This document shows positions 37,696-46,285 of a stretch of DNA of 64,000 nt, in pieces. Position 1 is the stretch's first letter; each line of letters begins with the position of its first letter. The DNA comes from Agarilytica sp045430285 (GTDB lineage Bacteria > Pseudomonadota > Gammaproteobacteria > Pseudomonadales > Cellvibrionaceae): positions 124,001 through 188,000 of the forward strand of contig JAILXV010000003.1 in the NCBI GenBank assembly GCA_045430285.1, given 5' to 3'. A model generated the notes under the pieces. The model made no database searches. It saw only the letters and a list, made by a program, of their open reading frames with translations, and was not told where the DNA came from. The translations under genes were made by a program, and so were the position numbers.

Positions 37696-37716
37696 AAATT
37701 CTTAACAACAAAACAA

Positions 37717-37752
37717 AAAAATCCCCGCTTACAAAAATAAGCGGGGATTTTT
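37717..37752. terminator. bidirectional intrinsic terminator between cyclase gene and hppA
   Basis: An AAAAATCCCCGCTT arm pairs with AAGCGGGGATTTTT around a 7- to 8-base loop. A-runs on one side and T-runs on the other let it stop transcripts from both convergent genes. Confidence 0.92.
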
Positions 37753-37781
37753 ATTTTCGGAAAATAAAGTACAAGCAGCGT

Positions 37782-39800
37782 TTACAAAAGCGGTGCAATA
37801 ACCAGACTAACAATCGCCATAACATTAATTAAAATATTCATCGCAGGGCCAGATGTATCCTTAAAGGGATCACCCACCGTATCCCCCACAACCACTGCCG
37901 AATGAACATCGGAACCTTTGCCGCCAAAGTTACCTTTTTCAACATACTTCTTCGCGTTATCCCAAGCACCGCCAGCATTGGCCATCATTAATGCGAGTAA
38001 CACACAACAAATTAGCGCTCCGCCCAACATGCCGCCCAAAGCCTCAGGTCCAAGAATAAAGCCGACCAACACAGGCGCAGCAACCGCCAACACCCCTGGT
38101 GCGATCATTCTTTTTAACGCCGCTTGCGTCGCGATATCCACACAGCGGTCCGTGTCCGGTTTCGCCGTACCTTCAAGCAACCCATCAATCTCTTTAAATT
38201 GACGGCGAATCTCTTTGATCATATCGAACGCTGCATCACCGACCGCACGCATCGTCAAAGCACTGACAAAGAAAGGGAATATTGCCCCTAAGAACATACC
38301 CGCCAACACGAGAGGATTACTGATATTTAAACTAAAGCTCTCGTTATTCGCGGAAACCGTTTCAATAAAGGCAGCGATAATCGCCAAGGCAGCCAAACCC
38401 GCTGCCCCAATCGCAAAGCCCTTACCAATCGCTGCCGTGGTGTTACCGACCTCATCTAAGCCATCGGTAATTTCACGCGTCTTCTCGCCTAGGCCTGCCA
38501 TCTCTGCAATACCACCAGCGTTATCGGCAACAGGTCCGTAGGCATCAATCGCCATCGTGATACCCACAGTAGCCAACATCCCTACCGCGCCGATACCGAC
38601 ACCGTATACACCCGCGCCTTCAGGCAGTAACGCGCTGGAGACTAAGATCACGGCAACAATACTGATCACAGGCACAACCACTGATTCCATGCCTGTCGCC
38701 AAGCCCGAAATCATCACCGTAGCAGGGCCGGTCTCACCATCTTTTGCGATTTTCTGAACAGGCTTACCACCGGTGTAATACTCGGTCACTAAACCAATAA
38801 TAATTCCGCCAGATGCACCCGCAACCACACACAGCCAAACGCTGACGCTAATGCCCATCTTGGCTATTAACAAATAAGAGGCCAGCATGAATATTATCGT
38901 TGCGCCAATTGTCCCGATCCGCAACGCGACTTCCGGCGATTTCGCCGACATAAAGCGCACAATTAAAATGCCCATAATTGAGCAGATCAAACCCACCGAT
39001 GCCAAAGCCAGCGGTATAAACATAAGGTCCGCTTTGCTGGCCGCAATCTGAGATACCGTTGTTAACATCATGGTGGAGGCGATCGCGATAGTCGCAATCA
39101 TAGAGCCGCAATAGGATTCAAAAATATCAGAGCCCATACCCGCAACGTCACCGACGTTATCACCAACGTTGTCGGCAATTACACCTGGGTTCCTTGGATC
39201 ATCTTCAGGAATTCCCGCTTCAACTTTACCCACTAGGTCAGCGCCCACATCCGCACTTTTCGTGAAGATGCCGCCCCCCACACGAGAAAACAAAGCAACA
39301 GATGAAGCCCCCATACCAAACCCATGAATCGCTTCAGCGTGGTTTGGATCAGAACCGAATAAAAGGTACAGAGAACCAAGGCCGAGTAAACCCATCGACG
39401 CAACAGTAAGCCCCATGACTGAGCCACCATAAAACGCCACGCTTAACGCTGCAGCAGCACCCTCAGTATTCGCCGCAACAGTTGTGCGTACATTCGCCTT
39501 AGTTGCAGCAAACATCCCAACCCAACCCGCAAATGCAGAACAAACCGCACCGACAATAAATGCCGTGGGGGTATGCCACGAACGGAAACCAACAAAAAGA
39601 AGTACGGTGATAGCGACAACAAAAATCGCCAAGATTGAATATTCCCTGCGCATAAAGACCATCGCACCGCGATGAATTTCCCCGGCTATATCCGCGACGG
39701 CACCGTCACCTGCAGGGTATTTTTTTACGACAGCATAAATAATAAAAGCAACAACAAGACCGATACCGCCAAGAATAGGCGGCAATAACAATGCATCCAT
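37782..39800 (-). CDS. hppA: membrane-bound ion-translocating pyrophosphatase
   Basis: It couples pyrophosphate hydrolysis to H+ or Na+ transport across the inner membrane. The 672-residue protein has about 16 helices. The pyrophosphate-binding motifs DVGADLVGKVE, DNVGDNVGDVAGMGSD and DTVGDPFKDTSGP are present. The GNTTA motif near residue 457 carries Ala at the position that is Lys in potassium-independent enzymes, so potassium dependence is expected. I chose the ATG at 39800, with a GGGGA box 6 bases upstream, over a TTG at 39812. It is divergent from the soluble pyrophosphatase gene. Confidence 0.95.
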   Translation of the reverse strand: MDALLLPPILGGIGLVVAFIIYAVVKKYPAGDGAVADIAGEIHRGAMVFMRREYSILAIFVVAITVLLFVGFRSWHTPTAFIVGAVCSAFAGWVGMFAATKANVRTTVAANTEGAAAALSVAFYGGSVMGLTVASMGLLGLGSLYLLFGSDPNHAEAIHGFGMGASSVALFSRVGGGIFTKSADVGADLVGKVEAGIPEDDPRNPGVIADNVGDNVGDVAGMGSDIFESYCGSMIATIAIASTMMLTTVSQIAASKADLMFIPLALASVGLICSIMGILIVRFMSAKSPEVALRIGTIGATIIFMLASYLLIAKMGISVSVWLCVVAGASGGIIIGLVTEYYTGGKPVQKIAKDGETGPATVMISGLATGMESVVVPVISIVAVILVSSALLPEGAGVYGVGIGAVGMLATVGITMAIDAYGPVADNAGGIAEMAGLGEKTREITDGLDEVGNTTAAIGKGFAIGAAGLAALAIIAAFIETVSANNESFSLNISNPLVLAGMFLGAIFPFFVSALTMRAVGDAAFDMIKEIRRQFKEIDGLLEGTAKPDTDRCVDIATQAALKRMIAPGVLAVAAPVLVGFILGPEALGGMLGGALICCVLLALMMANAGGAWDNAKKYVEKGNFGGKGSDVHSAVVVGDTVGDPFKDTSGPAMNILINVMAIVSLVIAPLL

Positions 39801-40177
39801 ATGATTCCCCAAAAACGAAACGTTATTTTTTTATTTTGAGTTTCATCATTTTCCGCGTCGGTCAGCGCCAAAAGTCTTGGCACTCCAACAGCGCTATGAC
39901 AAATCCCCCGTTTTCTGCACCTAACAAATACTAACGAACACTGATGTATTACATTTGTACTGGTTCTTACCAACATGGTTACTAGGGCTTACACTCACTC
40001 GTGCGCCCTAACGTAGTCATCGATACTGCTGGACCCGTCTTTTTGATTCTAGGTGACTACCTAGGCCCCGTAAACCGCTAAATTCGACCAATAATTGTTC
40101 GTACACGCCATTATGTTACAATCGCGCACCAACCAATTTCTGTTTGTTCCAATCCGTAACGCTTTAGGAAGATTTTT
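39801..40177. other. divergent intergenic region between hppA and ppa
   Basis: This 377-base region carries promoters for both pyrophosphatase genes. I can support only the ppa promoter (40095-40122). A TAGGAAG ribosome binding site precedes the ppa ATG. Nothing else is evident; a short palindrome-like CTAGGTGACTACCTAG lies around 40050-40065. Confidence 0.5.
40095..40122 (+). promoter_or_regulatory. sigma-70 promoter for ppa
   Basis: TTGTTC (40095-40100) and TACAAT (40117-40122) are separated by 16 bases. They resemble the consensus -35 and -10 boxes and lie 56 bases upstream of the ppa start codon. Confidence 0.6.
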
Positions 40178-40726
40178 ATGAGCCTGCACTTAGTGCCCAC
40201 CGGAAAAAAATGCCCCGATGAAGTAAACGTGATCATCGAGATCCCCATGGGAGGCGAACCCATTAAGTATGAAGTAGACAAAGATTCCGGCGCTCTTTTC
40301 GTCGATAGAATACTTGGTACATCAATGCGCTACCCATGCAACTATGGCTATATCCCCCACACACTCTGTGGCGACGGTGACCCAGCCGACGTACTCGTAT
40401 TTATGAATCGCCCGCTATTGCCTGGCAGCGTCGTGGCATGTCGCCCAATCGGCATGTTAAAAATGACGGACGAATCCGGTGAAGACGCTAAGATCCTCGC
40501 GGTACCCATCAGCAAGATCTCTAAATACTACGACGGCGTCGACAGCCTGGGCGACCTACCCAAAGTAAAACTTGATCAAATTTCTCATTTCTTCGAACAC
40601 TATAAAGATCTTGAAGAAGGGAAGTGGGTCAAAATCGAAGGCTGGGAAGAAACTGATGCTGCGAAAGCTGAAATCATGGATTCCATCGAAAACTTCGAGA
40701 AAGCGCCTGAAGCACCTCGCTTCTAG
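40178..40726 (+). CDS. ppa: soluble inorganic pyrophosphatase (family I)
   Basis: It hydrolyses pyrophosphate in the cytoplasm and pulls biosynthetic reactions forward. The 182-residue protein has the family I signature with the metal ligands in GDGDPADVLVF, the RYPCNYGYIPHTL substrate segment, and a C-terminal KVKLDQISHFFEHYKDLE helix. The close presence of membrane hppA suggests the cell can either waste or conserve the energy of pyrophosphate. A terminator follows at 40898. Confidence 0.97.
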   Translation: MSLHLVPTGKKCPDEVNVIIEIPMGGEPIKYEVDKDSGALFVDRILGTSMRYPCNYGYIPHTLCGDGDPADVLVFMNRPLLPGSVVACRPIGMLKMTDESGEDAKILAVPISKISKYYDGVDSLGDLPKVKLDQISHFFEHYKDLEEGKWVKIEGWEETDAAKAEIMDSIENFEKAPEAPRF

Positions 40727-40897
40727 TAGTAGTAGTTAGTAGTCGCTTTTAAAATAGCAGCCAACATCAAAAAGGCCTACTGCGGAGAAAGAAACATATA
40801 TTTTTCATGCAAAAATAACCCGCTGTGAGCTATTGTATTTCGCTAGTTCGTGACCGCTAAAACAACGCTAGGCAGCATGGTTACCGAGGCCCAAACA

Positions 40898-40931
40898 AAA
40901 AAGCACCCATCAACGATAGGTGCTTTTTTCT
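40898..40931. terminator. bidirectional intrinsic terminator after ppa
   Basis: AAAAAAGCACC and GGTGCTTTTTT form a stem of about 10 bp with a loop of about 10 bases. It stands between ppa and the convergent gene at 40998 and can serve both. Confidence 0.9.
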
Positions 40932-40997
40932 CTAATGGCGATACTAAGAGTACGCCTTTCGAATTAACAATTCACTATAGGCAGCCTTGTGCGCAAT

Positions 40998-41447
40998 TTA
41001 TGATGCATCAATAGCATTTGCTATGTTCTCAATTAGCTCTGTTCCCAATTTTGTTTCTTTAATTATCTGCTCCATATTGCCTTCCGACAAAACGGCCTCA
41101 ATTTTTATCTTCTGAGATCTTAGATCATTAGCTAGACTAGCAAAGCGTATATTCTGAGGACTATCTGGCTCCCAGTCTAAATCTCTGCGGGAAAGGTTGT
41201 CATATCCATTGAGAATACGAACATAATCATTCATCTGTCGCGTTGTCTCTCGAACGAGCTGAAGCTCTATATCTTTGGATTTCCAGCTTATGTTCGTCCA
41301 AGCAGGAGACGCAACTAGAGCGAAACCAAAGAGCGTTAAAAAGCAGGTGAGCGGAACGTTAGCAACCCCTTCTCTTTGAAGGTATTTAAAGACCACTGCA
41401 GATAAAAGTACACCACCAAATATTACACTTATTACTGACAAATCCAT
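40998..41447 (-). CDS. small two-helix membrane protein of unknown function
   Basis: The 149-residue protein has two N-terminal membrane helices (SVISVIFGGVLLSAVVFKYL and CFLTLFGFALVASPAW). A soluble helical domain of about 95 residues follows, with an Arg/Asp/Leu-rich pattern (RRDLDWEPD, ANDLRSQKIKIEAVL). No family is recognised. It lies alone between a terminator and the next minus-strand gene, so context gives no function. Confidence 0.6.
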   Translation of the reverse strand: MDLSVISVIFGGVLLSAVVFKYLQREGVANVPLTCFLTLFGFALVASPAWTNISWKSKDIELQLVRETTRQMNDYVRILNGYDNLSRRDLDWEPDSPQNIRFASLANDLRSQKIKIEAVLSEGNMEQIIKETKLGTELIENIANAIDAS

Positions 41448-41519
41448 TTTCTTCCCCGTTTTTCGAAAAACTGCTTAACAATGCAGGCCTTTTGTCCCCA
41501 TTGAAATATATTTAATACG

Positions 41520-42323
41520 TTAACGCTCTAAGCTTATACCGCTTACATCAGGCGCTGGTGGTGGTTCCGGTGAGGGCTCACCTAAACGAACACCAGCCTC
41601 GGCGACGCTTAGATCACTGACATCCACCTGCACCGCATCCACTTTAGGACGCTCATCCTCGTTTAACACCTGAGCCCCCTCTGGCGCCAAATCGATGCCA
41701 CTCAAATCCACATCCAAAGACTCATATTGTCGTTTCTCAGCCGTATCAAGGAGATCTCCCGCCGCCTCTTTAAGCGAGAGCTGAGATGTATCCACGTCTA
41801 CAGGCGCCTGCTCGCTGCGCTCAGATGCATCAAGCACGCTACTGCCCACCGGCGCCAGACTAAAACCACTCTCATCTGCAGGCTGAGCCGACTCCTGCGC
41901 CGATACCTTGGGGCTACTGACTTGGTGTTCTGGCTTAGCCGCAGCCGCTTCTGGAGTAGCGTTGGCGAGCGCTGATGGCTGCTCCCCGAATACCGCTTTT
42001 CCCATTGGCTTAGGGCTTGAAGTGGCTACGGGAGCGGAAGTCTGAGTTACTTGGGGCTTTTCAGCACTGGGGCTTACATCTTCGGCGGGCGCCACCGGCA
42101 TTAGATCTACCCGCGCACCCGCCTTTTTAATCGCCACACGGTACTTTGTCGCCGCATCGAAATTCAGGTTTCGCTTCAGCACAATCGTCTTGCCAGAAAA
42201 CAACGCATCCAACTTGGGGCCTTGCATCTTAAATAGCTGGCCAACATTTTTTTTCACGGCGTCTAATTCAAACGAACGAACCAACTCGCCTTTAAAAACG
42301 ATATTGTATAGTTCCTCAGACAT
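41520..42323 (-). CDS. modular protein: small N-terminal domain plus Ala/Pro-rich and repeated acidic tail
   Basis: Residues 1-75 form a compact domain (YNIVFKGELVRSFELDAVKK, LDALFSGKTIVLKRNL, YRVAIKKAGARVDL). I recall similar domains at the N-terminus of other gammaproteobacterial membrane proteins. Residues 75-150 are Ala/Pro/Ser-rich and likely disordered. The C-terminal 110 residues contain degenerate repeats of the type SLAPVGSSVLDASER, then DLAPEGAQVLNEDER, alternating with DVSDLSVAEAGVRLGE-like units. No membrane helix is present. Function unknown. Confidence 0.65.
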   Translation of the reverse strand: MSEELYNIVFKGELVRSFELDAVKKNVGQLFKMQGPKLDALFSGKTIVLKRNLNFDAATKYRVAIKKAGARVDLMPVAPAEDVSPSAEKPQVTQTSAPVATSSPKPMGKAVFGEQPSALANATPEAAAAKPEHQVSSPKVSAQESAQPADESGFSLAPVGSSVLDASERSEQAPVDVDTSQLSLKEAAGDLLDTAEKRQYESLDVDLSGIDLAPEGAQVLNEDERPKVDAVQVDVSDLSVAEAGVRLGEPSPEPPPAPDVSGISLER

Positions 42324-42365
42324 AAAAACCTACCTCTTTCCACTTACCTAATGCCTGCCATAGAA

Positions 42366-42427
42366 TCTATGAGATAGAACCTATGCGATCGGGCCTATGT
42401 GAAGGTTTATGCGAAAGCCTATGCGGC
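42366..42427. repeat. degenerate 12- to 14-base tandem repeats
   Basis: A YYTATGNGA core occurs five times at 42366, 42380, 42394, 42406 and 42418, spaced 14, 14, 12 and 12 bases. The spacing is slightly off helical periodicity, so it could be a simple slippage product or a weak array of protein-binding sites. Confidence 0.5.
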
Positions 42428-42756
42428 TAGCCATATACATCACGCTAACCGCATAAACTCCAGCAATACTGTACTCATTGTATGCGATTAAACGCGATAT
42501 AAAAGGGATTTACCCACATAAATGGTTATATTTTATTCGGAACGACGAGGTGATATTTATCGCGCCACTCCGGTACGAATTCGACTTTTCGCTTAAGTTT
42601 ATTTTGTTCTAGTTAAGCATTGATTTATAAGACTGACAAAAAAATGCTTACAAATCAGACCACTAGAAAAGCTAATCGAGCCGTTAAAAAAGCACTATTT
42701 TTAGACTATTTCATTCCATTACATGGATAGCCGAGGAAAAATTAACCATACTTAAT

Positions 42757-42794
42757 GGACGCCTTGCGTTTTTTGATCAAACGCATTTACGTCC
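42757..42794 (+). promoter_or_regulatory. two-stem hairpin in leader of the 97-residue gene
   Basis: GGACG/CGTCC forms an outer stem. TGCGTTT (42765-42771) and AAACGCA (42779-42785) form an inner stem with loop TTTGATC. The structure ends 32 bases before the AAGGAG ribosome binding site (42822-42827), so it would sit in the mRNA leader if transcription starts upstream. Confidence 0.4.
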
Positions 42795-42834
42795 TAAGGG
42801 CGCTCTTTTTTACCTAAAAAGTAAGGAGCAACCA

Positions 42835-43128
42835 ATGCTGAACAAACCTAGCGAAAATACATTCGATGAATTAATTCGATTGCGTACACACAAACGCCCA
42901 AACGTTGACGACACCCACGTTGACCCAGATGAAGTGCTTGCTAAAGTTATCGAAGATATAAATTTTTTACGCGGCCGTATAGATCATATTAAACGCTCGT
43001 CGTTATCTGCTCGCAATCCCACAATACTTTCCACATACGAAAGCATGCTGAAAAGTCGTGAATCCATTCTTACCTGGCTACAAGAAGATTCCGACGACAT
43101 GTATCACAGCAGCTCTCGTGCGAATTAA
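42835..43128 (+). CDS. small conserved-looking protein of unknown function
   Basis: The 97-residue ORF has a strong AAGGAG ribosome binding site 7 bases upstream of its ATG. The product is charged and helical (DEVLAKVIEDINFLRGRIDHIK, shown here only in part as a heptad-like stretch) and acidic at the C-terminus (WLQEDSDDMYH). No signal or membrane helix is seen. I do not recognise a family. Its 3' end overlaps the convergent HAD gene by 4 bases. Confidence 0.65.
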   Translation: MLNKPSENTFDELIRLRTHKRPNVDDTHVDPDEVLAKVIEDINFLRGRIDHIKRSSLSARNPTILSTYESMLKSRESILTWLQEDSDDMYHSSSRAN

Positions 43129-43775
43129 CTTTCGCGCGCTTTATCATATTCGCACTGCAACAATCTTAGTAATTCACCCATCGAGGTAACCACATTTTCA
43201 CACGGAAACTTGGGTTCCCCGTGTGGCGCGTAAACCGCAACGCGCATACCCGCAGAATTTGCTGCCAACCATCCTGCCTCTGAATCTTCAACCACCCAAG
43301 TATCTTCAATTTTTTTCTGCATTGTTTTTGCTGCATACAAAAATACATCCGGCGCCGGCTTACCATGCACTACATCGTCCACACTAAACCGACGATTAAA
43401 ATACTTAAGCAAGCCCGTTGTTCTAAGCGCGCTTTTAATCTTTTCGTGCCCGCCGTTAGATGCCACGCAAAAATCAATTTCATTTTCTGACAAATAACGC
43501 AGCACTTTCTCTACGCCAGCGACAGGCTTAAGTTCATCCGAAAATCGTTCTAGGGTTTTAAGTTCTAAAAACGCGTTGAAATCTGTAGGTAAAGGGGTGG
43601 AAAAATTGTCCTCAATCCAACGATAACAATTCACCAACGATTGCCCCTGAAACTGCTGAAAACATGCTGCCGCAGGCATCTCTATACCTACATGTTTTAA
43701 ACATTCAGAAAAAACCTCGGACGACAAAGTCTCGCTATCAACCAAAACGCCGTCGCAATCAAATATGATTAACAT
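43125..43775 (-). CDS. HAD-superfamily phosphatase (phosphoglucomutase-like subfamily)
   Basis: The 216-residue protein shows the four HAD motifs: nucleophile DCDGVLVDSE at residues 5-14, the CVASNGGHEK threonine/serine motif, a lysine in HGKPAPDVFLYA, and the acidic pair in VVEDSEAGWLAA. A helical cap domain lies after motif I. The closest style is the YieH/beta-phosphoglucomutase-like group that cleaves small phosphate esters. The natural substrate is not evident. It follows the M15 peptidase gene by 8 bases. Confidence 0.88.
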   Translation of the reverse strand: MLIIFDCDGVLVDSETLSSEVFSECLKHVGIEMPAAACFQQFQGQSLVNCYRWIEDNFSTPLPTDFNAFLELKTLERFSDELKPVAGVEKVLRYLSENEIDFCVASNGGHEKIKSALRTTGLLKYFNRRFSVDDVVHGKPAPDVFLYAAKTMQKKIEDTWVVEDSEAGWLAANSAGMRVAVYAPHGEPKFPCENVVTSMGELLRLLQCEYDKARES

Positions 43776-43783
43776 GCTAATTT

Positions 43784-44482
43784 TTATTCCACGACAACAA
43801 AGCGACTAAAGATTTCTTCAAGATGCGACAAAACCTCTGTCTTTAATGCGATATCCACCGTCTCTATATTTTGCCTAAGTAATTCAACCGTCAACTTATC
43901 TTGAAACATTTTCGCAACATGTCCACAACTCAAGTGCCAAGGTTCAGGCGCCACACCGCCCATATCTTTTTCATAGGGCCGAAAAAAAACAGGGTTATTT
44001 TTTAACTCCGATGCTAACCACTGATAAAAATGCACAAAAGGCCCATCATTTATCGTCTCATTTACGGTCAACTGCAATTGGTAAGCATCATTAATAGCTG
44101 AGGCGTCATAAATATCAAAATCCGTTCCCCAATGATGACGCGATGCCCCTGGTAATGCTGACCATCGAAGTATTGCAAACATTAATTCTTTTTTACTTAA
44201 GGTGGAAATATCAAGTGGCACTTCATTTTTATCTAGCACGGGGCGCAAACCGCACGCTTTCTCATTCCAAATTTTCAACTGCCGATCAAAACCGCGATAA
44301 GCACTTGCAAGACGCAGATCAAAACCTGCATCCTTCGCGCTTTGCTTCAATGCAGCAATTTCTTTTATAAGGTCTCGATGAACCGGCTTTTCTATTGTAC
44401 TAAAGTCGATACACGACGAATCTTTACCAAGACAAACGGCATCGAGATCTATTTTTGGCTTAACTTTTCCTACATTCATCAC
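43784..44482 (-). CDS. M15-family D-alanyl-D-alanine carboxypeptidase-like protein
   Basis: The 232-residue protein has the VanY/DdpX-type zinc site: SRHHWGTDFDIYDAS gives the first His and Asp, and PEPWHLSC gives the last His and the catalytic Glu. The upstream LRLASAYRGFDRQLKIWNEK segment fits the family. A signal peptide is not obvious, so location is unclear. It may trim D-Ala from peptidoglycan peptides or degrade recycled fragments. It shares an operon-like spacing with the HAD phosphatase. Confidence 0.85.
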   Translation of the reverse strand: MMNVGKVKPKIDLDAVCLGKDSSCIDFSTIEKPVHRDLIKEIAALKQSAKDAGFDLRLASAYRGFDRQLKIWNEKACGLRPVLDKNEVPLDISTLSKKELMFAILRWSALPGASRHHWGTDFDIYDASAINDAYQLQLTVNETINDGPFVHFYQWLASELKNNPVFFRPYEKDMGGVAPEPWHLSCGHVAKMFQDKLTVELLRQNIETVDIALKTEVLSHLEEIFSRFVVVE

Positions 44483-44642
44483 TTTTTTACCGCAAACACA
44501 TTGCGTGTTTTTAATAAGTCTGTATTATCTTACGTCGCCTTGTTTTGCTTCAGCCGATTTGGCGTAAACGGAAGCAACAACCATATAACTATAACCATTA
44601 CATTAATATTCTAATAATAATGCTATTGGGAGATCTTAACGA

Positions 44643-44918
44643 ATGACTTCCAGCTCTGGGGATCTGTTAGGCCTAAAAAATCTCGGCATGGCCTCTGTCA
44701 ACATTCTGCACGCTGTAGGGGTAAACTCTTACACCGACCTCTCGCAAATGGGAGCAGTAGAAGCCTATTGTCGAATTAAATCTCGCGGAATTCACGTTTC
44801 CAAGGTAATGCTTTATGCCTTACAAGGCGCATTAATGGATGTGCATTGGAACGACCTTACGCCTGATTTAAAAGCACAACTTGTGGCAGAAGCCGAGCAG
44901 TTCGACCAAACCGCGTAA
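44643..44918 (+). CDS. stand-alone TfoX C-terminal domain protein
   Basis: The 91-residue protein matches the TfoX C-terminal domain: LLGLKNLGMASVNILHAVGV, a DLSQMGAVEAYCRIK helix and LYALQGALMDVHWNDL. TfoX/Sxy proteins control competence genes, but the isolated C-terminal domain is widespread and its role is unknown. It has a helix-hairpin-helix-like fold. The N-terminal domain is not encoded nearby. The Rieske gene follows after 91 bases on the same strand. Confidence 0.85.
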   Translation: MTSSSGDLLGLKNLGMASVNILHAVGVNSYTDLSQMGAVEAYCRIKSRGIHVSKVMLYALQGALMDVHWNDLTPDLKAQLVAEAEQFDQTA

Positions 44919-45009
44919 AGCAACACGCCCTGCGCAACGATGCTAGTAGCTGCTGCCCATAATTCTCGCGCTACCGTGCGATATAACCCCATGCAAACAG
45001 TATAACCAA

Positions 45010-45351
45010 ATGACGACTGCACTTTGCCATGGGTCAGAGATTTATGAAGGTTGTGCAAAAACCTTTATTCTCGAAGAAGTTAACATTTTAATTGTTCGGC
45101 AGAACGGAAAGCTTTTCGGTTATATCAATAGCTGCCCCCACATCGGCGTTCCACTTAACTGGCTGCCTGATCAAGTGCTCGATGACGACGGCGAACTGAT
45201 TCAATGCGCTACCCATGGCGCGCTATTCTTAATTGAGTCTGGTGAATGCATTTCTGGCCCCTGCAATGGCCAACACCTAAGCCCCATTACGCTAAAAGAA
45301 TCGGAAGGCCAAGTGTTTTACCTTGGCTCACGGCAAGCACCTAACACCTAA
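45010..45351 (+). CDS. Rieske [2Fe-2S] ferredoxin-like protein
   Basis: The 113-residue protein carries the two Rieske cluster motifs, CPHIGVPL (Cys-x-His) and CATHGALF (Cys-x-x-His), 28 residues apart. The rest forms the small beta domain seen in nitrite reductase small subunits and dioxygenase ferredoxins. No partner oxygenase is encoded nearby, so it probably donates electrons or senses redox state on its own. It converges on sfsA with a 3-base gap. Confidence 0.88.
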   Translation: MTTALCHGSEIYEGCAKTFILEEVNILIVRQNGKLFGYINSCPHIGVPLNWLPDQVLDDDGELIQCATHGALFLIESGECISGPCNGQHLSPITLKESEGQVFYLGSRQAPNT

Positions 45352-45354
45352 CCA

Positions 45355-46053
45355 TCAAAGAATCACGGGCAACGGTTTAGTTAAACGAATTTCCTGCTCA
45401 CTAATGTCCGCTGCGTAGGCCACGATCGAGACGCCCGCCTTTTGTGCGGCTTTTAAAGCCAGTGCGTATTCAGGATAAATATCAACCGCAGGCGCAACAC
45501 GCCTCACTCCGCTGTGTTGCACACAAAACAGAAGCGCGGCCTTGTGTCCCGACTGGGTCAACGATATTAATTCCTTCACATGTTTAAGTGCACGCACACT
45601 TTTAGTGTCCGGAAATAAGCCCTGCAGTCCATCAAAACTCAGCGTGACGCTCTTCACCTCCAAAAAACATTGCTGATCGCCCTGGGTAAGCTGAAAATCG
45701 ATACGGCTTTTTTCGTTAATTTTTACCTCCCTGCGCATCTCCTCGAATGAAGCCAGCTCAGAAATAACACCGTCGCGCAGTGCCTCCTCAACAAGCCCAT
45801 TTGCTCTCAAAGTATTCACTCCCGCTATATGACCCGTGGTCGTGGTCACAAGCTCTAAACCAAAGCGGTATTTTCGTTTCGGGTTATCAGAGGGCATCAA
45901 CCAACAATCCGAACCTTCTACAAGGCAATTCGTCATACTGCCGGTATTGGGACAATGAACCGTCACACGCTCACCCCCCAACTCTACATCCACGAGAAAG
46001 CGTTTATATCTGCGCAAAAAACGCGCACGAACCAAAGCGGGCGTAAATTTCAT
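45355..46053 (-). CDS. sfsA: SfsA family nuclease/DNA-binding protein
   Basis: The 232-residue protein matches SfsA: RFLRRYKRFLVDVEL near the start, HCPNTGSMTNCLVEG, and the nuclease-like core SRIDFQLTQGDQQCFLEVKS and FPDTKSVRALKHVKEL. SfsA was named for stimulation of maltose genes in E. coli; the fold contains a restriction-nuclease-like active site. It lies just upstream of dksA in the opposite direction, as in many gammaproteobacteria. Confidence 0.96.
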   Translation of the reverse strand: MKFTPALVRARFLRRYKRFLVDVELGGERVTVHCPNTGSMTNCLVEGSDCWLMPSDNPKRKYRFGLELVTTTTGHIAGVNTLRANGLVEEALRDGVISELASFEEMRREVKINEKSRIDFQLTQGDQQCFLEVKSVTLSFDGLQGLFPDTKSVRALKHVKELISLTQSGHKAALLFCVQHSGVRRVAPAVDIYPEYALALKAAQKAGVSIVAYAADISEQEIRLTKPLPVIL

Positions 46054-46285
46054 AGGCCTTTATTTTTTCTTCTCAAAATTAGACGCAGATAGCAGCGCCA
46101 TGTCGTGAAACACTGGACAATTCTGGGCTCCAGGCTAATATAAATCACTAGCGTGCACTACCGAGATCTGGTAGTTTTCACGCCCTGGTCCGATCAGCCG
46201 ATAGGGTTAGCCTAATGGTAGGACCTTGAAAGCGGCCAAAGCGCCCCAAACTTGTGTCCGAATCAAAGTAAAAGGCTATATCGAG

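Larger units (their letters stand above)
42324..42834. other. long intergenic region with degenerate repeats
   Basis: The 511-base gap holds the divergent promoters of the modular protein and the 97-residue gene. It includes the short tandem repeats at 42366-42427 and the hairpin at 42757-42794. A 28-codon open frame at 42643 has no ribosome binding site, and I do not regard it as a gene. Confidence 0.5.

Noticed and set aside
40725..40745. TAG-rich microsatellite at the end of ppa
   Set aside because: Only a few imperfect copies after the stop codon; no evidence for function or variation.
42643..42729. 28-codon basic peptide frame
   Set aside because: No ribosome binding site, no family resemblance and short enough to occur by chance.
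46195..46285. tRNA-like block TAGCCTAATGGTAGGACC and a later TCCGAATC upstream of dksA
   Set aside because: The D-arm and T-arm resemblance is superficial. D-stem pairing is only half complete, the anticodon stem fails and no proper acceptor stem forms.
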